64,000 nt of DNA from Christensenella timonensis (GTDB lineage Bacteria > Bacillota > Clostridia > Christensenellales > Christensenellaceae), in contig NZ_FLKP01000002.1 in assembly GCF_900087015.1 (NCBI RefSeq), positions 496,001 to 560,000 of the forward strand, written 5' to 3'. The first letter of the stretch is position 1. The number at the start of each line of letters is the position of its first letter. Below, piece by piece: positions 8,087-18,600 of this stretch. A program made the position numbers and the translations under genes. Under the pieces are notes generated by a model. The model saw nothing but the letters and a program-made list of their open reading frames with translations. It did no database searches and was not told the DNA's origin.

Positions 8087-8980
8087 TTATTTTACGCTCA
8101 AGAGCGTCCGGCGGACGTTGCCCTTGATGATATCGGACAATTTATGCCGCGCGTGTGCGATGATAACGGTCGTACCGCGTTTTAATGGTTCCTTTGCATA
8201 TTGCAGCTTAGCTTTGGCGCCGTTTGCCCCCTGGCGGGAAGCGCCGTTGCAGTATTCCATCATTTCATTGATCTTGCTCTCTATTTCCTCATAGGTGGAA
8301 GCAGTCACCTCTTCGATCAGGGTGGACGGGTCGCCAGCATCTGCATAGATCCCGTCCACGCTCGTCAGTAAAATCAAAATTTTGGCATTGACGAGCTGGG
8401 CGATGACGGCTGCCGTCTCGTCGTTGTCGACACATTCCACCACATTTGCCGTTTTGCTTTTCAAGTCCAAAAGCTCCAAATGCATGTTTTCCGTATCCGA
8501 TACCGCATCGTTGTAGTTAACGATCGGGATCGCGTTCTGGTTGGCCGCCGAAAACAACAGGTTGCGGATGTGGTTCACCTTGCGTTCGTCGTTAAAGTGG
8601 CTATGCTCCACGAGCACCTGCCGCACGGAATATTTCGGATTGATAAACTGGCGGTACATTTCCATCAGGATCGGCTGTCCCTGTGCAGAATACGCTGTCT
8701 TGATCGCCGCGAGGTTGCCCTTTAGCTCGCGGCCGCCGTTGCGCTTCATATAGTCGATACGGCCGATCTCGGTCGCGCCCGAAGAAACAAGGATATACCC
8801 CGGCTTGAGGCCGGAAGCCAGCCGCGAGAAAATATTATAGTCGATGTCGTTGTCTTCCTTGCGGATGAGCGCCATCGAACCGATCTTTACCACTACGTCG
8901 AAATTGATGAGTTCCTCGTCGTCCGGGTTGACCGGAAAATTGGAGAAACTGCCATGCAATTTTACTTTTTCTTCTGCCAT
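8087..8980 (-). CDS. amino acid kinase family protein, glutamate 5-kinase-like
   Basis: A 297-residue AAK-fold protein. Motifs follow ProB order: VVVKIGSMALI near 30 (phosphate loop), LVSSGATEIGR near 64, IPIVNYNDAV near 150, then CVDNDETAAVIAQ and ILLTSVDGIYAD near 200. ProB is usually about 260-370 residues and often has a C-terminal PUA domain; none is present here. Activity on glutamate is likely but not certain, because no proA lies nearby. GAGGGT precedes the ATG. It is divergent from the MBL gene and upstream of the nitroreductase-like gene on the same strand. Confidence 0.75.
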   Translation of the reverse strand: MAEEKVKLHGSFSNFPVNPDDEELINFDVVVKIGSMALIRKEDNDIDYNIFSRLASGLKPGYILVSSGATEIGRIDYMKRNGGRELKGNLAAIKTAYSAQGQPILMEMYRQFINPKYSVRQVLVEHSHFNDERKVNHIRNLLFSAANQNAIPIVNYNDAVSDTENMHLELLDLKSKTANVVECVDNDETAAVIAQLVNAKILILLTSVDGIYADAGDPSTLIEEVTASTYEEIESKINEMMEYCNGASRQGANGAKAKLQYAKEPLKRGTTVIIAHARHKLSDIIKGNVRRTLLSVK

Positions 8981-9136
8981 ATTATTACCCTCTTTACAAG
9001 TTTTGAATCAATTATAAATATACAGCATTTTAGGGTAAAGCACAAGCGGGGAGGGCGGCCGGAAAGCATTTGTTTGCTGACAAAACGCATGAAAACGGTT
9101 AGAATAGAGGGAACGGCGAGGAAAGGACGGGAAGAT

Positions 9137-10012
9137 ATGTACCGGATTATGAATGTTGGCGCGCAGCCGGGCGGCGAAGCGTTTTTGTTGGTGACAGAGG
9201 AGAAGGCGGCGCTCATCGATACGGGCTTTGCACATAGTGCGGGCCGCATGATAGACAATATCAAAAAGGCATTGGGAAGAAGGAGCCTTGATTATGTGCT
9301 GCTCACCCATTCCCATTACGACCATGCTTCGGGGAGCGTTTATTGTAAGCGGGAGTGGCCGCAGGCGCAGGTTTTGGGGAGCGCATATGCCGCGGAGGTA
9401 TTCAAAAAAGACTCCGCACGCAGGCTGATTTTGGAGATGAACCAAAATGCGGCGAAGCTGGCAGGCGCGGCCGTATATGAAGACCTTACAGACGGGCTTG
9501 CTGTGGACAAAGTCGTCCGTGAAGGCGATAGGATCGACCTGGGGCCGCTTGCGCTGCGCGTGATTGATGCGCCGGGGCATACGCGCTGCTGTATCGCGTT
9601 TTTCAGTGAAAAGGAAAAGCTGCTCATCGCCTGCGAAACGCTGGGCGTGCCGGTGGGGGACGGCCTTGTGATGCCGTGTTATATGACGGATTACACGGTG
9701 GCGATGGCTTCTGTGATGAAAATGGCGGCCTGCGAGCCGGAGGCGATACTCGTTCCGCATTTTGGGGTATGGAAGGGGGAAAAATGCCGTGAATTTATCG
9801 GCAACGCGATTTTCTGGAACGCTGAAGCCATGCGCTGGATCTGGCGGGAATATGCAGCGGGGAAATCGGAGGAAGACTTGAAGAAGCTGTTCAGGGAACG
9901 TTTTTATACGAAAGAAATAGCGAAGTTCCAGCCGGAAAAGGCTTTCCTGCTGAACGCAAGCTATACGGTGCCCATGCTGGTACGCGAGATCAAAGCCAGG
10001 ATGGAGAAATGA
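9137..10012 (+). CDS. MBL-fold metallo-hydrolase
   Basis: About 291 residues. The zinc-binding motif THSHYDHASG (57-66) follows the beta-sheet VLLTHSH, and IDAPGHTRCC near 150 supplies the next His. A helical C-terminal domain follows. The frame stays open upstream, but the ATG at 9137 begins the MYRIMNVG strand expected of the fold. An earlier start would overlap the divergent kinase gene. Substrate is unknown; relatives include glyoxalase II-like and lactonase-like enzymes. It is a single gene ended by the terminator at 10026. Confidence 0.85.
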   Translation: MYRIMNVGAQPGGEAFLLVTEEKAALIDTGFAHSAGRMIDNIKKALGRRSLDYVLLTHSHYDHASGSVYCKREWPQAQVLGSAYAAEVFKKDSARRLILEMNQNAAKLAGAAVYEDLTDGLAVDKVVREGDRIDLGPLALRVIDAPGHTRCCIAFFSEKEKLLIACETLGVPVGDGLVMPCYMTDYTVAMASVMKMAACEPEAILVPHFGVWKGEKCREFIGNAIFWNAEAMRWIWREYAAGKSEEDLKKLFRERFYTKEIAKFQPEKAFLLNASYTVPMLVREIKARMEK

Positions 10013-10025
10013 GATTTGTGCAATC

Positions 10026-10062
10026 AAAAAAACCGCGGGTATCATTCCCCGCGGTTTTTTTT
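10026..10062. terminator. bidirectional terminator
   Basis: AAACCGCGGG and CCCGCGGTTT flank a short loop. There are A-runs on the left and T8 on the right. It separates the convergent MBL and transketolase genes. Confidence 0.9.
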
Positions 10063-10070
10063 GATTCGTT

Positions 10071-12050
10071 TTATTTGCCGAGCACTTCTTTTGCCTTTGC
10101 TACGACCGCTTCCTTGGTAAAGCCGAATTTTTCAAACAGTACCTTTGCAGGTGCGGATGCGCCGAAGTGGTCGATCGTCACATAGCCGCCGTCGAGGCCG
10201 ACATATTTTGCCCAGCCGTAGGAGGTGGCCGCTTCTACGGCGACCCTTGCGCGTACGCTGTTTGGCAGGACGCTTTCCTTATAAGCGGCATCCTGTTCCT
10301 CAAACAGTTCCATACACGGCATGGATACGACGCGCGCGGAGATGTTTTCCCGGAAGAGGTCTTCCGCCGCCGCCATGCACAGCTCAACTTCGCTGCCCGT
10401 GCCGATGAGGATCACGTCAGGCGAGCTGCCGCCGTCCTTTAAGACATAGCCGCCCTTGAGGGCATCCTTTCCTGTTTCCTTGAACTGGGGCAGGGGCTGG
10501 CGCGAAAGCGCGATCGCGCTCGGCGCCTTTGCCGTCAGGGCGGATTTGTATGCCGCAGCCGTTTCGTGGCCGTCCGCCGGACGCCACATGTGTACGCCGG
10601 GCGTTGCGCGCAGCGTAGCAAGCTGTTCGATCGGCTCGTGTGTCGCACCGTCTTCGCCTACGCCGATGGAATCGTGCGTCAGGACATAGGTGACGGGGAG
10701 CTCCATCAGGGCGGACATACGGATCGCGCCCTTCATATAATCGCTGAATACAAGGAAGGTAGCGCAGTAAGGCACGATACCGCCGTGCAGCGCCATACCG
10801 TTGCAAACAGCGGCCATAGCGAATTCGCGGATACCGAAGTGAATATTCGTGCCGAGACGGTCCTGCGCGGAGAAAAAGCTGCGTTCCTTCATCAGGGAGT
10901 TGTTCGCAGGCGCGAGGTCTGCGCTGCCGCCCATCAGGTTGGGGATGCGCTTTGCAAGCTTGTTTATGATATCCCCGGAGGACTGCCGTGTAGCAACTGC
11001 TTTATCTTCTACCGTCCAGTAATCCTCGTCAAAAACCGACTCGGAAACAGGGCTCATGTAAGCCTTGTATTTTTCCGCCAACTCCGGATAAGCCTTGCTG
11101 TATTTATCGAACAGCTCTTTCCACTGGTTTTCTTCTGCCTCGAATACTTCACAGAGCTCGTCGATATGCTTTTTCACTTCTTCCGGCACGAAGAACGGGT
11201 CTTTGTGCTCCCAGCCCAGGTTTTTCTTCATGGCATCGATGTTTTCCTGGCCGAGCGGGGAACCGTGGCTCGATTCGCTGCCCTGTTTGGGACTGCCGTA
11301 AGCGATCGCCGTTTTTACGATGATCAGCGACGGTTTTTCTTTTTCTGCTTTGGCTTCCTCGATAGCGGCGGAAATACCCTTCATGTCTTCGTTTCCGTCT
11401 TCCACCTCAAGAACCTGCCAGCCGTAGGCTTTGTAACGCTTTTTCACATCCTCGTCAAAGGCGGTGTCGATACTGCCTTCGATGGTGATGTCGTTTTTAT
11501 CGTAAAGAACGATCAGTTTACCGAGCTTGAGCGTTCCCGCAAGCGAGCTGGCTTCGCCGGATACGCCTTCCTGCAGGCAGCCGTCGCCTGAAAGCGCGTA
11601 GGTATAATGGTCTACCACATTGAAATCCGGTTTGTTGAATTCTGCGGCGAGGTGCGCTTCAGCCATTGCGAAACCGACAGCCATGGCGATGCCTTGGCCG
11701 AGCGGGCCGGATGTTGCCTCCACGCCGTCCGTTAAACCATGCTCCGGATGGCCGGGCGTGATCGAACCCCACTGGCGGAAGTTCCTGATATCCTCCATAC
11801 CGACTTTATAACCGAACATATGGAGCAGGGAATAAAGCAGCATGGAAGCATGGCCCGCGCTTAGGATGAAGCGGTCGCGGTTATCCCATTTGGAATCCCT
11901 GGGATTGTGCTTTAAGTGTTTGGCCCACAGTGTGTACGCAAGCGGCGCACTGCCGATCGGCAGGCCGGGATGGCCGCTGTTTGCTTTTTGAATCGCCTCC
12001 GCGGAAAGAACGCGGATCGTATTGACGGCGAGCTTATCAATTTTACTCAT
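10071..12050 (-). CDS. tkt: transketolase
   Basis: A 659-residue cytosolic thiamine-diphosphate enzyme of the non-oxidative pentose phosphate pathway that moves two-carbon ketol units between sugar phosphates. Visible motifs include [12 protein letters not shown] near 27, [10 protein letters not shown] near 150 (ThDP/Mg site), [10 protein letters not shown] near 380 and [17 protein letters not shown] near 465. The start [10 protein letters not shown] at 12050 has AGGAGG upstream; a longer frame exists but lacks a matching ribosome site. It is a single-gene unit with its own promoter. It may also handle pentose or tetrose phosphates from the sugar loci, but it is not linked to them. Confidence 0.97.
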   Translation of the reverse strand: MSKIDKLAVNTIRVLSAEAIQKANSGHPGLPIGSAPLAYTLWAKHLKHNPRDSKWDNRDRFILSAGHASMLLYSLLHMFGYKVGMEDIRNFRQWGSITPGHPEHGLTDGVEATSGPLGQGIAMAVGFAMAEAHLAAEFNKPDFNVVDHYTYALSGDGCLQEGVSGEASSLAGTLKLGKLIVLYDKNDITIEGSIDTAFDEDVKKRYKAYGWQVLEVEDGNEDMKGISAAIEEAKAEKEKPSLIIVKTAIAYGSPKQGSESSHGSPLGQENIDAMKKNLGWEHKDPFFVPEEVKKHIDELCEVFEAEENQWKELFDKYSKAYPELAEKYKAYMSPVSESVFDEDYWTVEDKAVATRQSSGDIINKLAKRIPNLMGGSADLAPANNSLMKERSFFSAQDRLGTNIHFGIREFAMAAVCNGMALHGGIVPYCATFLVFSDYMKGAIRMSALMELPVTYVLTHDSIGVGEDGATHEPIEQLATLRATPGVHMWRPADGHETAAAYKSALTAKAPSAIALSRQPLPQFKETGKDALKGGYVLKDGGSSPDVILIGTGSEVELCMAAAEDLFRENISARVVSMPCMELFEEQDAAYKESVLPNSVRARVAVEAATSYGWAKYVGLDGGYVTIDHFGASAPAKVLFEKFGFTKEAVVAKAKEVLGK

Positions 12051-12094
12051 AGAATCGTATCCTCCTGACATTTTTAAAAACCTGTACAATTTAC

Positions 12095-12123
12095 AGTATA
12101 GTACATTATTGATTTTCTTGCAA
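12095..12123 (-). promoter_or_regulatory. transketolase promoter
   Basis: On the minus strand TTGCAA (12118-12123), a 17-bp spacer and TATACT (12095-12100) lie 45 bp upstream of the start codon. Confidence 0.7.
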
Positions 12124-12124
12124 C

Positions 12125-12149
12125 GAAAAAGAGACGCCTGGGCGTCCCT
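12125..12149 (-). terminator. ileS terminator
   Basis: On the minus strand GGGACGCC and GGCGTCTC form an 8-bp stem with one G-U pair, followed by a U-run, 30 bp after the ileS stop. Confidence 0.75.
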
Positions 12150-12178
12150 TTAAAGGTTTTGTTTCCACCGGTTTGCCG

Positions 12179-15100
12179 TTACGCCTTTTTCACGCCCAAC
12201 GTCACTTTTTTCCCGTTGATGTTCCATTCCTTTTCATAGCCGTCGACCCTGCCATAGTGCACGCCCAGCGCCAGCACTTCCTTTAAGATCTGGTCTTCGT
12301 TGTCCTGCATAATATCCGTGATCGCGTCGTTATCCATCGCGTAAAGCTCGATCTTGTCCGTCACCTCGAAGCCGGCTTCCTTGCGCATGGTCTGGATTTT
12401 GGAGATGAGCTCGCGCACATTGCCTTCCTCGATGAGCTCGGGCGTCAGCGCCGTATCGATGATCACGGCAAAGTCCCCGCTCGTTTCGGCAACGAACCCT
12501 TCGCGTTGTGCAGGCTCGATGAGGATATCCTCCTCCATGAGGGCGACAGGCATACCGTCCACCTTGAATTCATATGCGGCCCCGCTCTTCACCGTGCTTA
12601 CCACAGCCGCGCCGTCCGCCTGCGCAAGATGGCTGCGGATCCCGCCGAGCAGCTTGCCGTATTTCGGCCCTAAGGTACGCATCTGCGGTTTTAGGTGATA
12701 GGTGATATATTCCGCCGCGGCCGCACCCAGTTCCACTTCCTTTACATTGAGCTCCCCGCGGATGACCTCCAAAAATGTTTCGTCCAGGTGGTCGATGCCG
12801 CTGACATAGATCTTGCCGATCGGCTGGCGGTTTTTGATGTTGGCCGTGTTGCGGCACGCTCGTCCCAGGTTGACGACGCTTTGAACGGCGTCCATATCGC
12901 GCTCAAGCTGCGCGTCCATAAGACCTGCATCAGCCTTCGGCCAGCTTGCCAGGTGCACGGAGAGGGGCGCGTTTTTATCGCTCGTGCGCACGAGGTTCTG
13001 GTAGATGCTCTCCGTCATGAACGGCGTGAACGGCGCTAAAAGCCTGGTGAGCGTCTCCAGCACTGTGTAAAGCGTCATGAAAGCGTCGATTTTGTCCTGC
13101 TCCATGCCGCTGCCCCAGAAACGGTCGCGGCAGCGTCGCACATACCAGTTGGAAAGCTCGTCCACGAATTTGCTTAAATCGCGCGACGGCTCCACGATGC
13201 GGTAATTGTCGAGGTCGTCCGTCACTGTCTGGACAAGCGAATTCAGGCGCGACAGCACCCACTGATCCATGATGTTTGTGGGCTTCAGTTCATATTTCGT
13301 CGGATCAAAGCTGTCGATATCCGCATACAAAATATAGAACGCATAGGTGTTCCACAGCGTACCCATGAATTTACGCTGCATCTCGCTCACGGCTTCGTCG
13401 TAAAAGCGCGAGGGCAGCCACGGCGCGCTCGCCGAATAGAAATACCACCGTACCGCGTCCGCGCCCTGCCTGTCCAGCACGCTCCACGGGTCGACGACAT
13501 TGCCTTTGTGTTTGCTCATCTTCTGCCCGTCCTTGTCCTGCACGTGTCCAAGCACAATACAGTTTTCAAACGGAGCCTTGTCGAAAATCAGCGTACCGAT
13601 CGCGAGCAGGGTATAAAACCACCCGCGCGTCTGGTCGACCGCTTCGCTGATGAAATTCGCCGGGAAATGGCTTTCAAATTCCGCTTTGTTCTCAAAGGGG
13701 TAATGCCACTGTGCAAAGGGCATGGAGCCGCTGTCGTACCAGCAGTCGATGACCTCGCTCACGCGGTGCATACTGCCGCCGCATACCGGGCACTTAAGCG
13801 TGATCGGGTCGAGGAACGGCTTGTGCAGCTCGATATCCTCAGATACTTCCTGCTCCGCCATGTCCCTAAGCTCCTGCCTCGAGCCGACCACATGGATTTC
13901 GCCACAGTCGCACACCCAGACAGGCAGCGGCGTTCCCCAATAACGCTCGCGGGAAATTCCCCAGTCGATGACGTTTTCAAGGAAATTGCCCATACGTCCG
14001 TCACGAATGTTTTCAGGCAGCCAGTTGACGCTGGCGTTGTTTTTCAACAGGCTGTCCCGCAGCTCGGTCATCTTGATAAACCATGTGCTGCGTGCGTAGT
14101 AGATCAGGGGCGTATCGCAGCGCCAGCAGAACGGATAGCTATGCTCGTACGGCATCTCCGCAAACAGCAGGCCCCTGTCCCGTAAATCCTCAATGATCAG
14201 CTTGTCCGCTTTTTTCACGAACACACCCGGCCATTTGGTTTCTTCGCTGAGCGTGCCGTCCGGCTTTACCAGCTGCACGAACGGAAGGTCGTATTTCCGG
14301 CCGACGTTTGCGTCGTCCTCACCGAACGCGGGCGCGATATGTACGATGCCGCTGCCGTCCGTTAAAGTAACGTATGTATCGCAGGCAATATACCACGCTT
14401 TTTTGTCTGTTTCCACAAAATCGAAAAGCGGCTCATATTCCTTGTACTCAAGCTCTTTGCCGGTAAACTTGCTGACGATATGCACGTCCTCGCCCAGAAT
14501 CTGCTCTGCGAGCGCCTTCGCGAGATAATATTGGTCGCCGTTTTTGTCCTGCGCGAGCACGTATTCCTCGTCCGGGTTCACGCACAGCGCCACGTTCGAG
14601 GGGAGCGTCCACGGGGTCGTCGTCCACGCGAGGAAGTAAGCATCCTCGCCCTTGACTTTAAAACGTACAAAGATGGACGTTTCCTTTACATCCTTATAGC
14701 CCTGCGCCACCTCGTGCGAGGACAGCGCCGTCCCGCAGCGCGGGCAATAGGGCACGATCTTGTGGCCTTTGTATAAAAGCCCCTTTTTATGGATCTCCTT
14801 GAGCGACCACCACACGGATTCGATATAATCATTATCATAGGTAATGTACGGATCTTCCATATCCGCCCAATATCCCACACGGTCGGACATTTTTTCCCAC
14901 TCGCCCTTGTATTTCCACACGGATTCCTTGCATTTCTGGATGAATGGCTCCACGCCGTATTCTTCAATCTGCTCTTTTCCATCGAGGCCGAGCATTTTCT
15001 CCACCTCAAGCTCCACCGGGAGCCCGTGCGTATCCCAGCCCGCCTTGCGCAGCACGTTGTAGCCCTGCATGGTCTTATAACGCGGGATCAGGTCTTTGAT

Positions 15101-15289
15101 GCAGCGCGTTAAGATATGGCCGATGTGCGGCTTGCCGTTCGCCGTCGGCGGGCCGTCATAGAAGGTGAATTCTGGATTGCCCTTGTTTTCTTCCATGCTC
15201 TTTTCAAAGATCTTGTTCTCGTGCCAGAAATCAAGAACCTCCAGCTCTCGCTCGTTGAACTTTAGATCGGTAGGAACTTTTTTATACAT
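12179..15289 (-). CDS. ileS: isoleucine-tRNA ligase, long (IleS2-like) form
   Basis: A 1036-residue class I synthetase that charges tRNA-Ile. HIGH occurs at 55-58 within TFYDGPPTANGKPHIGH, the KMSKHKGN loop near 590, and a zinc-type CPRCG near 186 in the editing/insert region. Length over 1000 and the N-terminal sequence fit the eukaryote-like IleS2 group rather than the ~930-residue IleS1 group. The C-terminal tRNA-binding region is complete. Expression should respond to uncharged tRNA-Ile through the T-box leader immediately upstream. Confidence 0.97.
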   Translation of the reverse strand: MYKKVPTDLKFNERELEVLDFWHENKIFEKSMEENKGNPEFTFYDGPPTANGKPHIGHILTRCIKDLIPRYKTMQGYNVLRKAGWDTHGLPVELEVEKMLGLDGKEQIEEYGVEPFIQKCKESVWKYKGEWEKMSDRVGYWADMEDPYITYDNDYIESVWWSLKEIHKKGLLYKGHKIVPYCPRCGTALSSHEVAQGYKDVKETSIFVRFKVKGEDAYFLAWTTTPWTLPSNVALCVNPDEEYVLAQDKNGDQYYLAKALAEQILGEDVHIVSKFTGKELEYKEYEPLFDFVETDKKAWYIACDTYVTLTDGSGIVHIAPAFGEDDANVGRKYDLPFVQLVKPDGTLSEETKWPGVFVKKADKLIIEDLRDRGLLFAEMPYEHSYPFCWRCDTPLIYYARSTWFIKMTELRDSLLKNNASVNWLPENIRDGRMGNFLENVIDWGISRERYWGTPLPVWVCDCGEIHVVGSRQELRDMAEQEVSEDIELHKPFLDPITLKCPVCGGSMHRVSEVIDCWYDSGSMPFAQWHYPFENKAEFESHFPANFISEAVDQTRGWFYTLLAIGTLIFDKAPFENCIVLGHVQDKDGQKMSKHKGNVVDPWSVLDRQGADAVRWYFYSASAPWLPSRFYDEAVSEMQRKFMGTLWNTYAFYILYADIDSFDPTKYELKPTNIMDQWVLSRLNSLVQTVTDDLDNYRIVEPSRDLSKFVDELSNWYVRRCRDRFWGSGMEQDKIDAFMTLYTVLETLTRLLAPFTPFMTESIYQNLVRTSDKNAPLSVHLASWPKADAGLMDAQLERDMDAVQSVVNLGRACRNTANIKNRQPIGKIYVSGIDHLDETFLEVIRGELNVKEVELGAAAAEYITYHLKPQMRTLGPKYGKLLGGIRSHLAQADGAAVVSTVKSGAAYEFKVDGMPVALMEEDILIEPAQREGFVAETSGDFAVIIDTALTPELIEEGNVRELISKIQTMRKEAGFEVTDKIELYAMDNDAITDIMQDNEDQILKEVLALGVHYGRVDGYEKEWNINGKKVTLGVKKA

Positions 15290-15317
15290 AATCTAACCTC
15301 ACAAATAATATTCAAAT

Positions 15318-15550
15318 AAAAAAGCTTCCGTCCTGCATCAGGACGAAAGCTCGCGGTACCACCTGAATTCCCCCCGCGCACAGCGCTTTGGGACACTCTT
15401 TTCCGCTGTAACGCGCGGAACGCGCGGGGCCTTTATGAACGCGTGATAATCAAAAAAAGCGTTGCCGCGGGTCTTCCACCATCCCCCGCTCGCTCAGTGG
15501 GCCACTTTTCAAGACGTTTGTCGGTTCGGCCTCGAAACGATATACTAAAG
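15318..15550 (-). promoter_or_regulatory. T-box leader (isoleucine) of ileS
   Basis: Read on the minus strand, AGGTGGTACCGCG (15352-15364) is the T-box that pairs with the tRNA acceptor end. It is followed by a terminator stem, CGTCCT with AGGACG, and U-rich tail near 15319-15345. Stem I includes GGGGATGGTGGAAGACC. The best candidate specifier codon is AUC (minus strand of 15445-15447), in GATTATCACG, matching Ile. Uncharged tRNA-Ile would stabilise the antiterminator and allow ileS transcription. Confidence 0.9.
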
Positions 15551-15558
15551 TCTTCCTT

Positions 15559-15587
15559 ATTATATGGCATTGGGCATACTTTGTAAA
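15559..15587 (-). promoter_or_regulatory. ileS promoter
   Basis: TTTACA (15582-15587 on the minus strand), a 17-bp spacer and a perfect TATAAT (15559-15564) start just before the T-box leader. Confidence 0.8.
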
Positions 15588-15620
15588 GGGGGAACCGCTG
15601 GAGAAAAAGCGCCCGGCAGC

Positions 15621-18600
15621 CTATTCTTCCAATTTGCGGGCAATTTCCAGCCGCAGCTCGTGGTCGCCCCAGGAAAGCAGCTTTTCCCTGATCTCGTAAG
15701 TAATGCCACGGATATCACAGCCATTGTGGATCACAAATTGGTCGTGGTTTAGCTTGCGCTCCGTGCATCCGGGGCATGGAGATTCCTGTCCGCGCAGTGC
15801 GCGATAGCATTTCTGGTTTTTATATTCATTTGCTTTCCAGCCATACTCTTCGCACAATGCCTGGTTACAGTAAAGCAGGCTGTAGTCCTTTTGGTTGATG
15901 ATATAGATCAGGCCTTCCAGTTCGTCGAGAATGGTCGGGTCGATATTAAAGTACAGGTGCTGATCCACCTTGTCGCTGCTGTAAACGGCATAGGTGTTTT
16001 TTCCGGCGCCTTTTGCCTGGTAAAGCGCCGTGTCGGCCATCTGGTAAAGCCGTACAAGGTCGCTCCCGTCGGTAAAAGCGATACCTATCGACGTGGTAAT
16101 GGGCATTTTTTCGTCCATATGCAGTTCATGCAGCCGTACCAAAAAACGCTCTACGCTGTTGCAGACATCGCTTTCGTACGCTGCATCCGTGACAATGAGG
16201 GCAAATTCATCCCCGCCGAAACGCCCCGCGACCGCATCGTCGCCAAATATTTCATATGTCACTTGTGCGATCTCCCGCAATATCTGGTCGCCGCGGATAT
16301 GCCCAAGCGTGTCGTTCACCTGTTTGAAATTGTCCACATCGAGCAGCAATAGGGCCGCGGCAGGGCTTTGAGGGTCGAGTCCGTCCAAAATATCCTGCAC
16401 TCTGGCCTCGAAAGCCTTCCGGGTATAAAGGCCGGTCAGGGAATCCCGTTGGGAATTTTTGAGCAACCGATCATACTGGAGCTCTTTTTCTTTTTCCTTG
16501 TCAATGTTCTCAGAAACGCCTAGCACGCGTACGGGTTTGCCGTCCTTTTGCTGGATCGTTTTACAGGTCAGGCGGAACCAGCGATACTGGCCGTCTTTAC
16601 ACAGGGATTGTATCTCGCATATACTTTGCCGGGCCCCTTCTTCGATTTTCCGAATGGCACGGAGGATGGCTTGTGCACTATCCGGATGGATCCAGCCGCA
16701 TGCGATCAAACATTCCGGAGCGCCCTGTATCTCTTCCGGCCCTTTGACCCATGTATCGTCAGGGTCAAAGCGGATAATGGTTTTGGAAGGGATATCGTAT
16801 TCCCAGATATCTGCCCGTGTAAGCCGCATGGCGATCCGGAAACGGCTGTCCGCTAGCCGCAGCATTTCCTCTGTTTGCTGCTGCGTGGAAAGGTCGATAC
16901 ATACACTGATGATAGCGAGGCGGCCGTCCTCGGCCTCTACCACACGCCCCTTATCAAGCGTCCAGAAGGAACTGCCGTCCTTTCTGAGCGTACGGTACTT
17001 TACCGTATATTCCTGCCCTGCATAGTAGTCGCCGCCCAGCTCCTGCGCTACGCGCGGCAAGTCGTCCGGGTGGATCGTATTGCCCACAAAACCGCCCGTA
17101 TGTTCAATAAAATCCTCGTGGGAGTCGTAACCCATAAGCCCAAGCATCTTTTCATTGATAAAATAAAGGGGAAAATTATCTTCGCAATACCCCCCGACCA
17201 ATCCACAGATCGCCATGTCGTTTAGAAGGGAGATCGCAGTCATCTGGTTTTCCGATTTCAGGTCTGAAAGCAATTTTTCCCCCTGGTGCAGCCGCTGTTC
17301 CAATTCGTGTTCGCGGGTGATATCTTCCAGCACCCCAAACGCTTTTACCGGATAGCCGAACTGGTCGAAGATCGTTGTCATGGAAGCGCGCTTCCAGCAG
17401 TAAGAGCCATCTTTCGTGCGCATGAGCGCTTCCTGCGTGGAGGAAGGTTTTCCTTCGATCACATCATAAAAGAAATCGTGCAGGCGCTGTTCGTGTTCCG
17501 GAAGGACGAGGCCGATCCCCACCATGCATTCCGGTACGCCGGACGCATATTTATCCGCGCTATAAAAGGTCTGGCCATTGTCGTCGAAGGTCACGCTTCG
17601 CTTTTCCACGTCAAACATAAAAGGAAAGCGGTTGGTCGAGAGCATGGCCGTACGGTAGAGCTCCTCCGATTGCCGGAGCTGGGCCTCGGCTTCCTTTTGT
17701 TGTGTGATATCGTTGATCGAGGCGTAATAAATCTCCCGGCCATTGCTCTCGGAAAGGAAAAACAGCCGCATATGCATCCACATCAGGGTGCCGCACAGCC
17801 TCAGGCGGCGGAATTGGATTTCCACGCCCTGCGAAGGATCCTCCTTTGCCCTTTTGAGGGCTGCTTTCACGATGGGCTTATCCTCTTCGGGCACACGGTC
17901 AAGGATATGCAATCCCCTGATGCGCAACGCGTCCGGATTACAGCCGGTGATCCGGTAGTATCCATCGTTCACACGGATGATGGACAGGTTGTCCTGGTAG
18001 TATTCATAGAGGGCCACGCCGCCGATAATATTGTTTAAAAGCTTTTTGGACATCATCCCGGACTGGAATAAGTCTTCAAAGGTGATCTCGCGCTGGTCAG
18101 GCGGTACCATTCCTCCAAAGTCTACATTGCTGTCGTTGAGAAGCAGTGTCTCAAAGTCGCCGCTGGGCATGGGCTTATAGAAATAAAAGCCTTGTGCGTA
18201 ACGGCAACCTGCGCGCATCAGGCAATCCATCTGTTCGCTTGTCTCAACGCCTTCGGCGATGACGGATATTTTGAGCCATTTTGCCATACGCACCACAGAC
18301 TCTATAATATTTTCGCTTCGCTGGTCGCCCTGGCTGTCCATTTTTTCCAAAAAACGCAGGTCTATTTTCAGGACGTCCACATTGATATCCTTGAGCATAT
18401 TAAGCGAAGAATAGCCGCTGCCGAAATCGTCCATCAGGATGGTGAAGCCGGCAGCGCGCAGCCTGCTTAACACATCAAGGATGCGTTCCATGCTCTCCGC
18501 ATATGCGCTTTCCGTGACCTCGAGCTCCAGGAAGTGCGGATCGATCTGGTATTTTTGGATCAATTCCATCAGGAAATCAAAAACATTGGAGTTGTAAAGG

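Noticed and set aside
8954-9136. Upstream extension of the MBL-fold protein
   Set aside because: It overlaps the divergent kinase gene and encodes no family sequence; ATG 9137 begins the fold.
10566-11591. 341-residue antisense open frame across transketolase
   Set aside because: Shadow of a conserved gene with no domain features.
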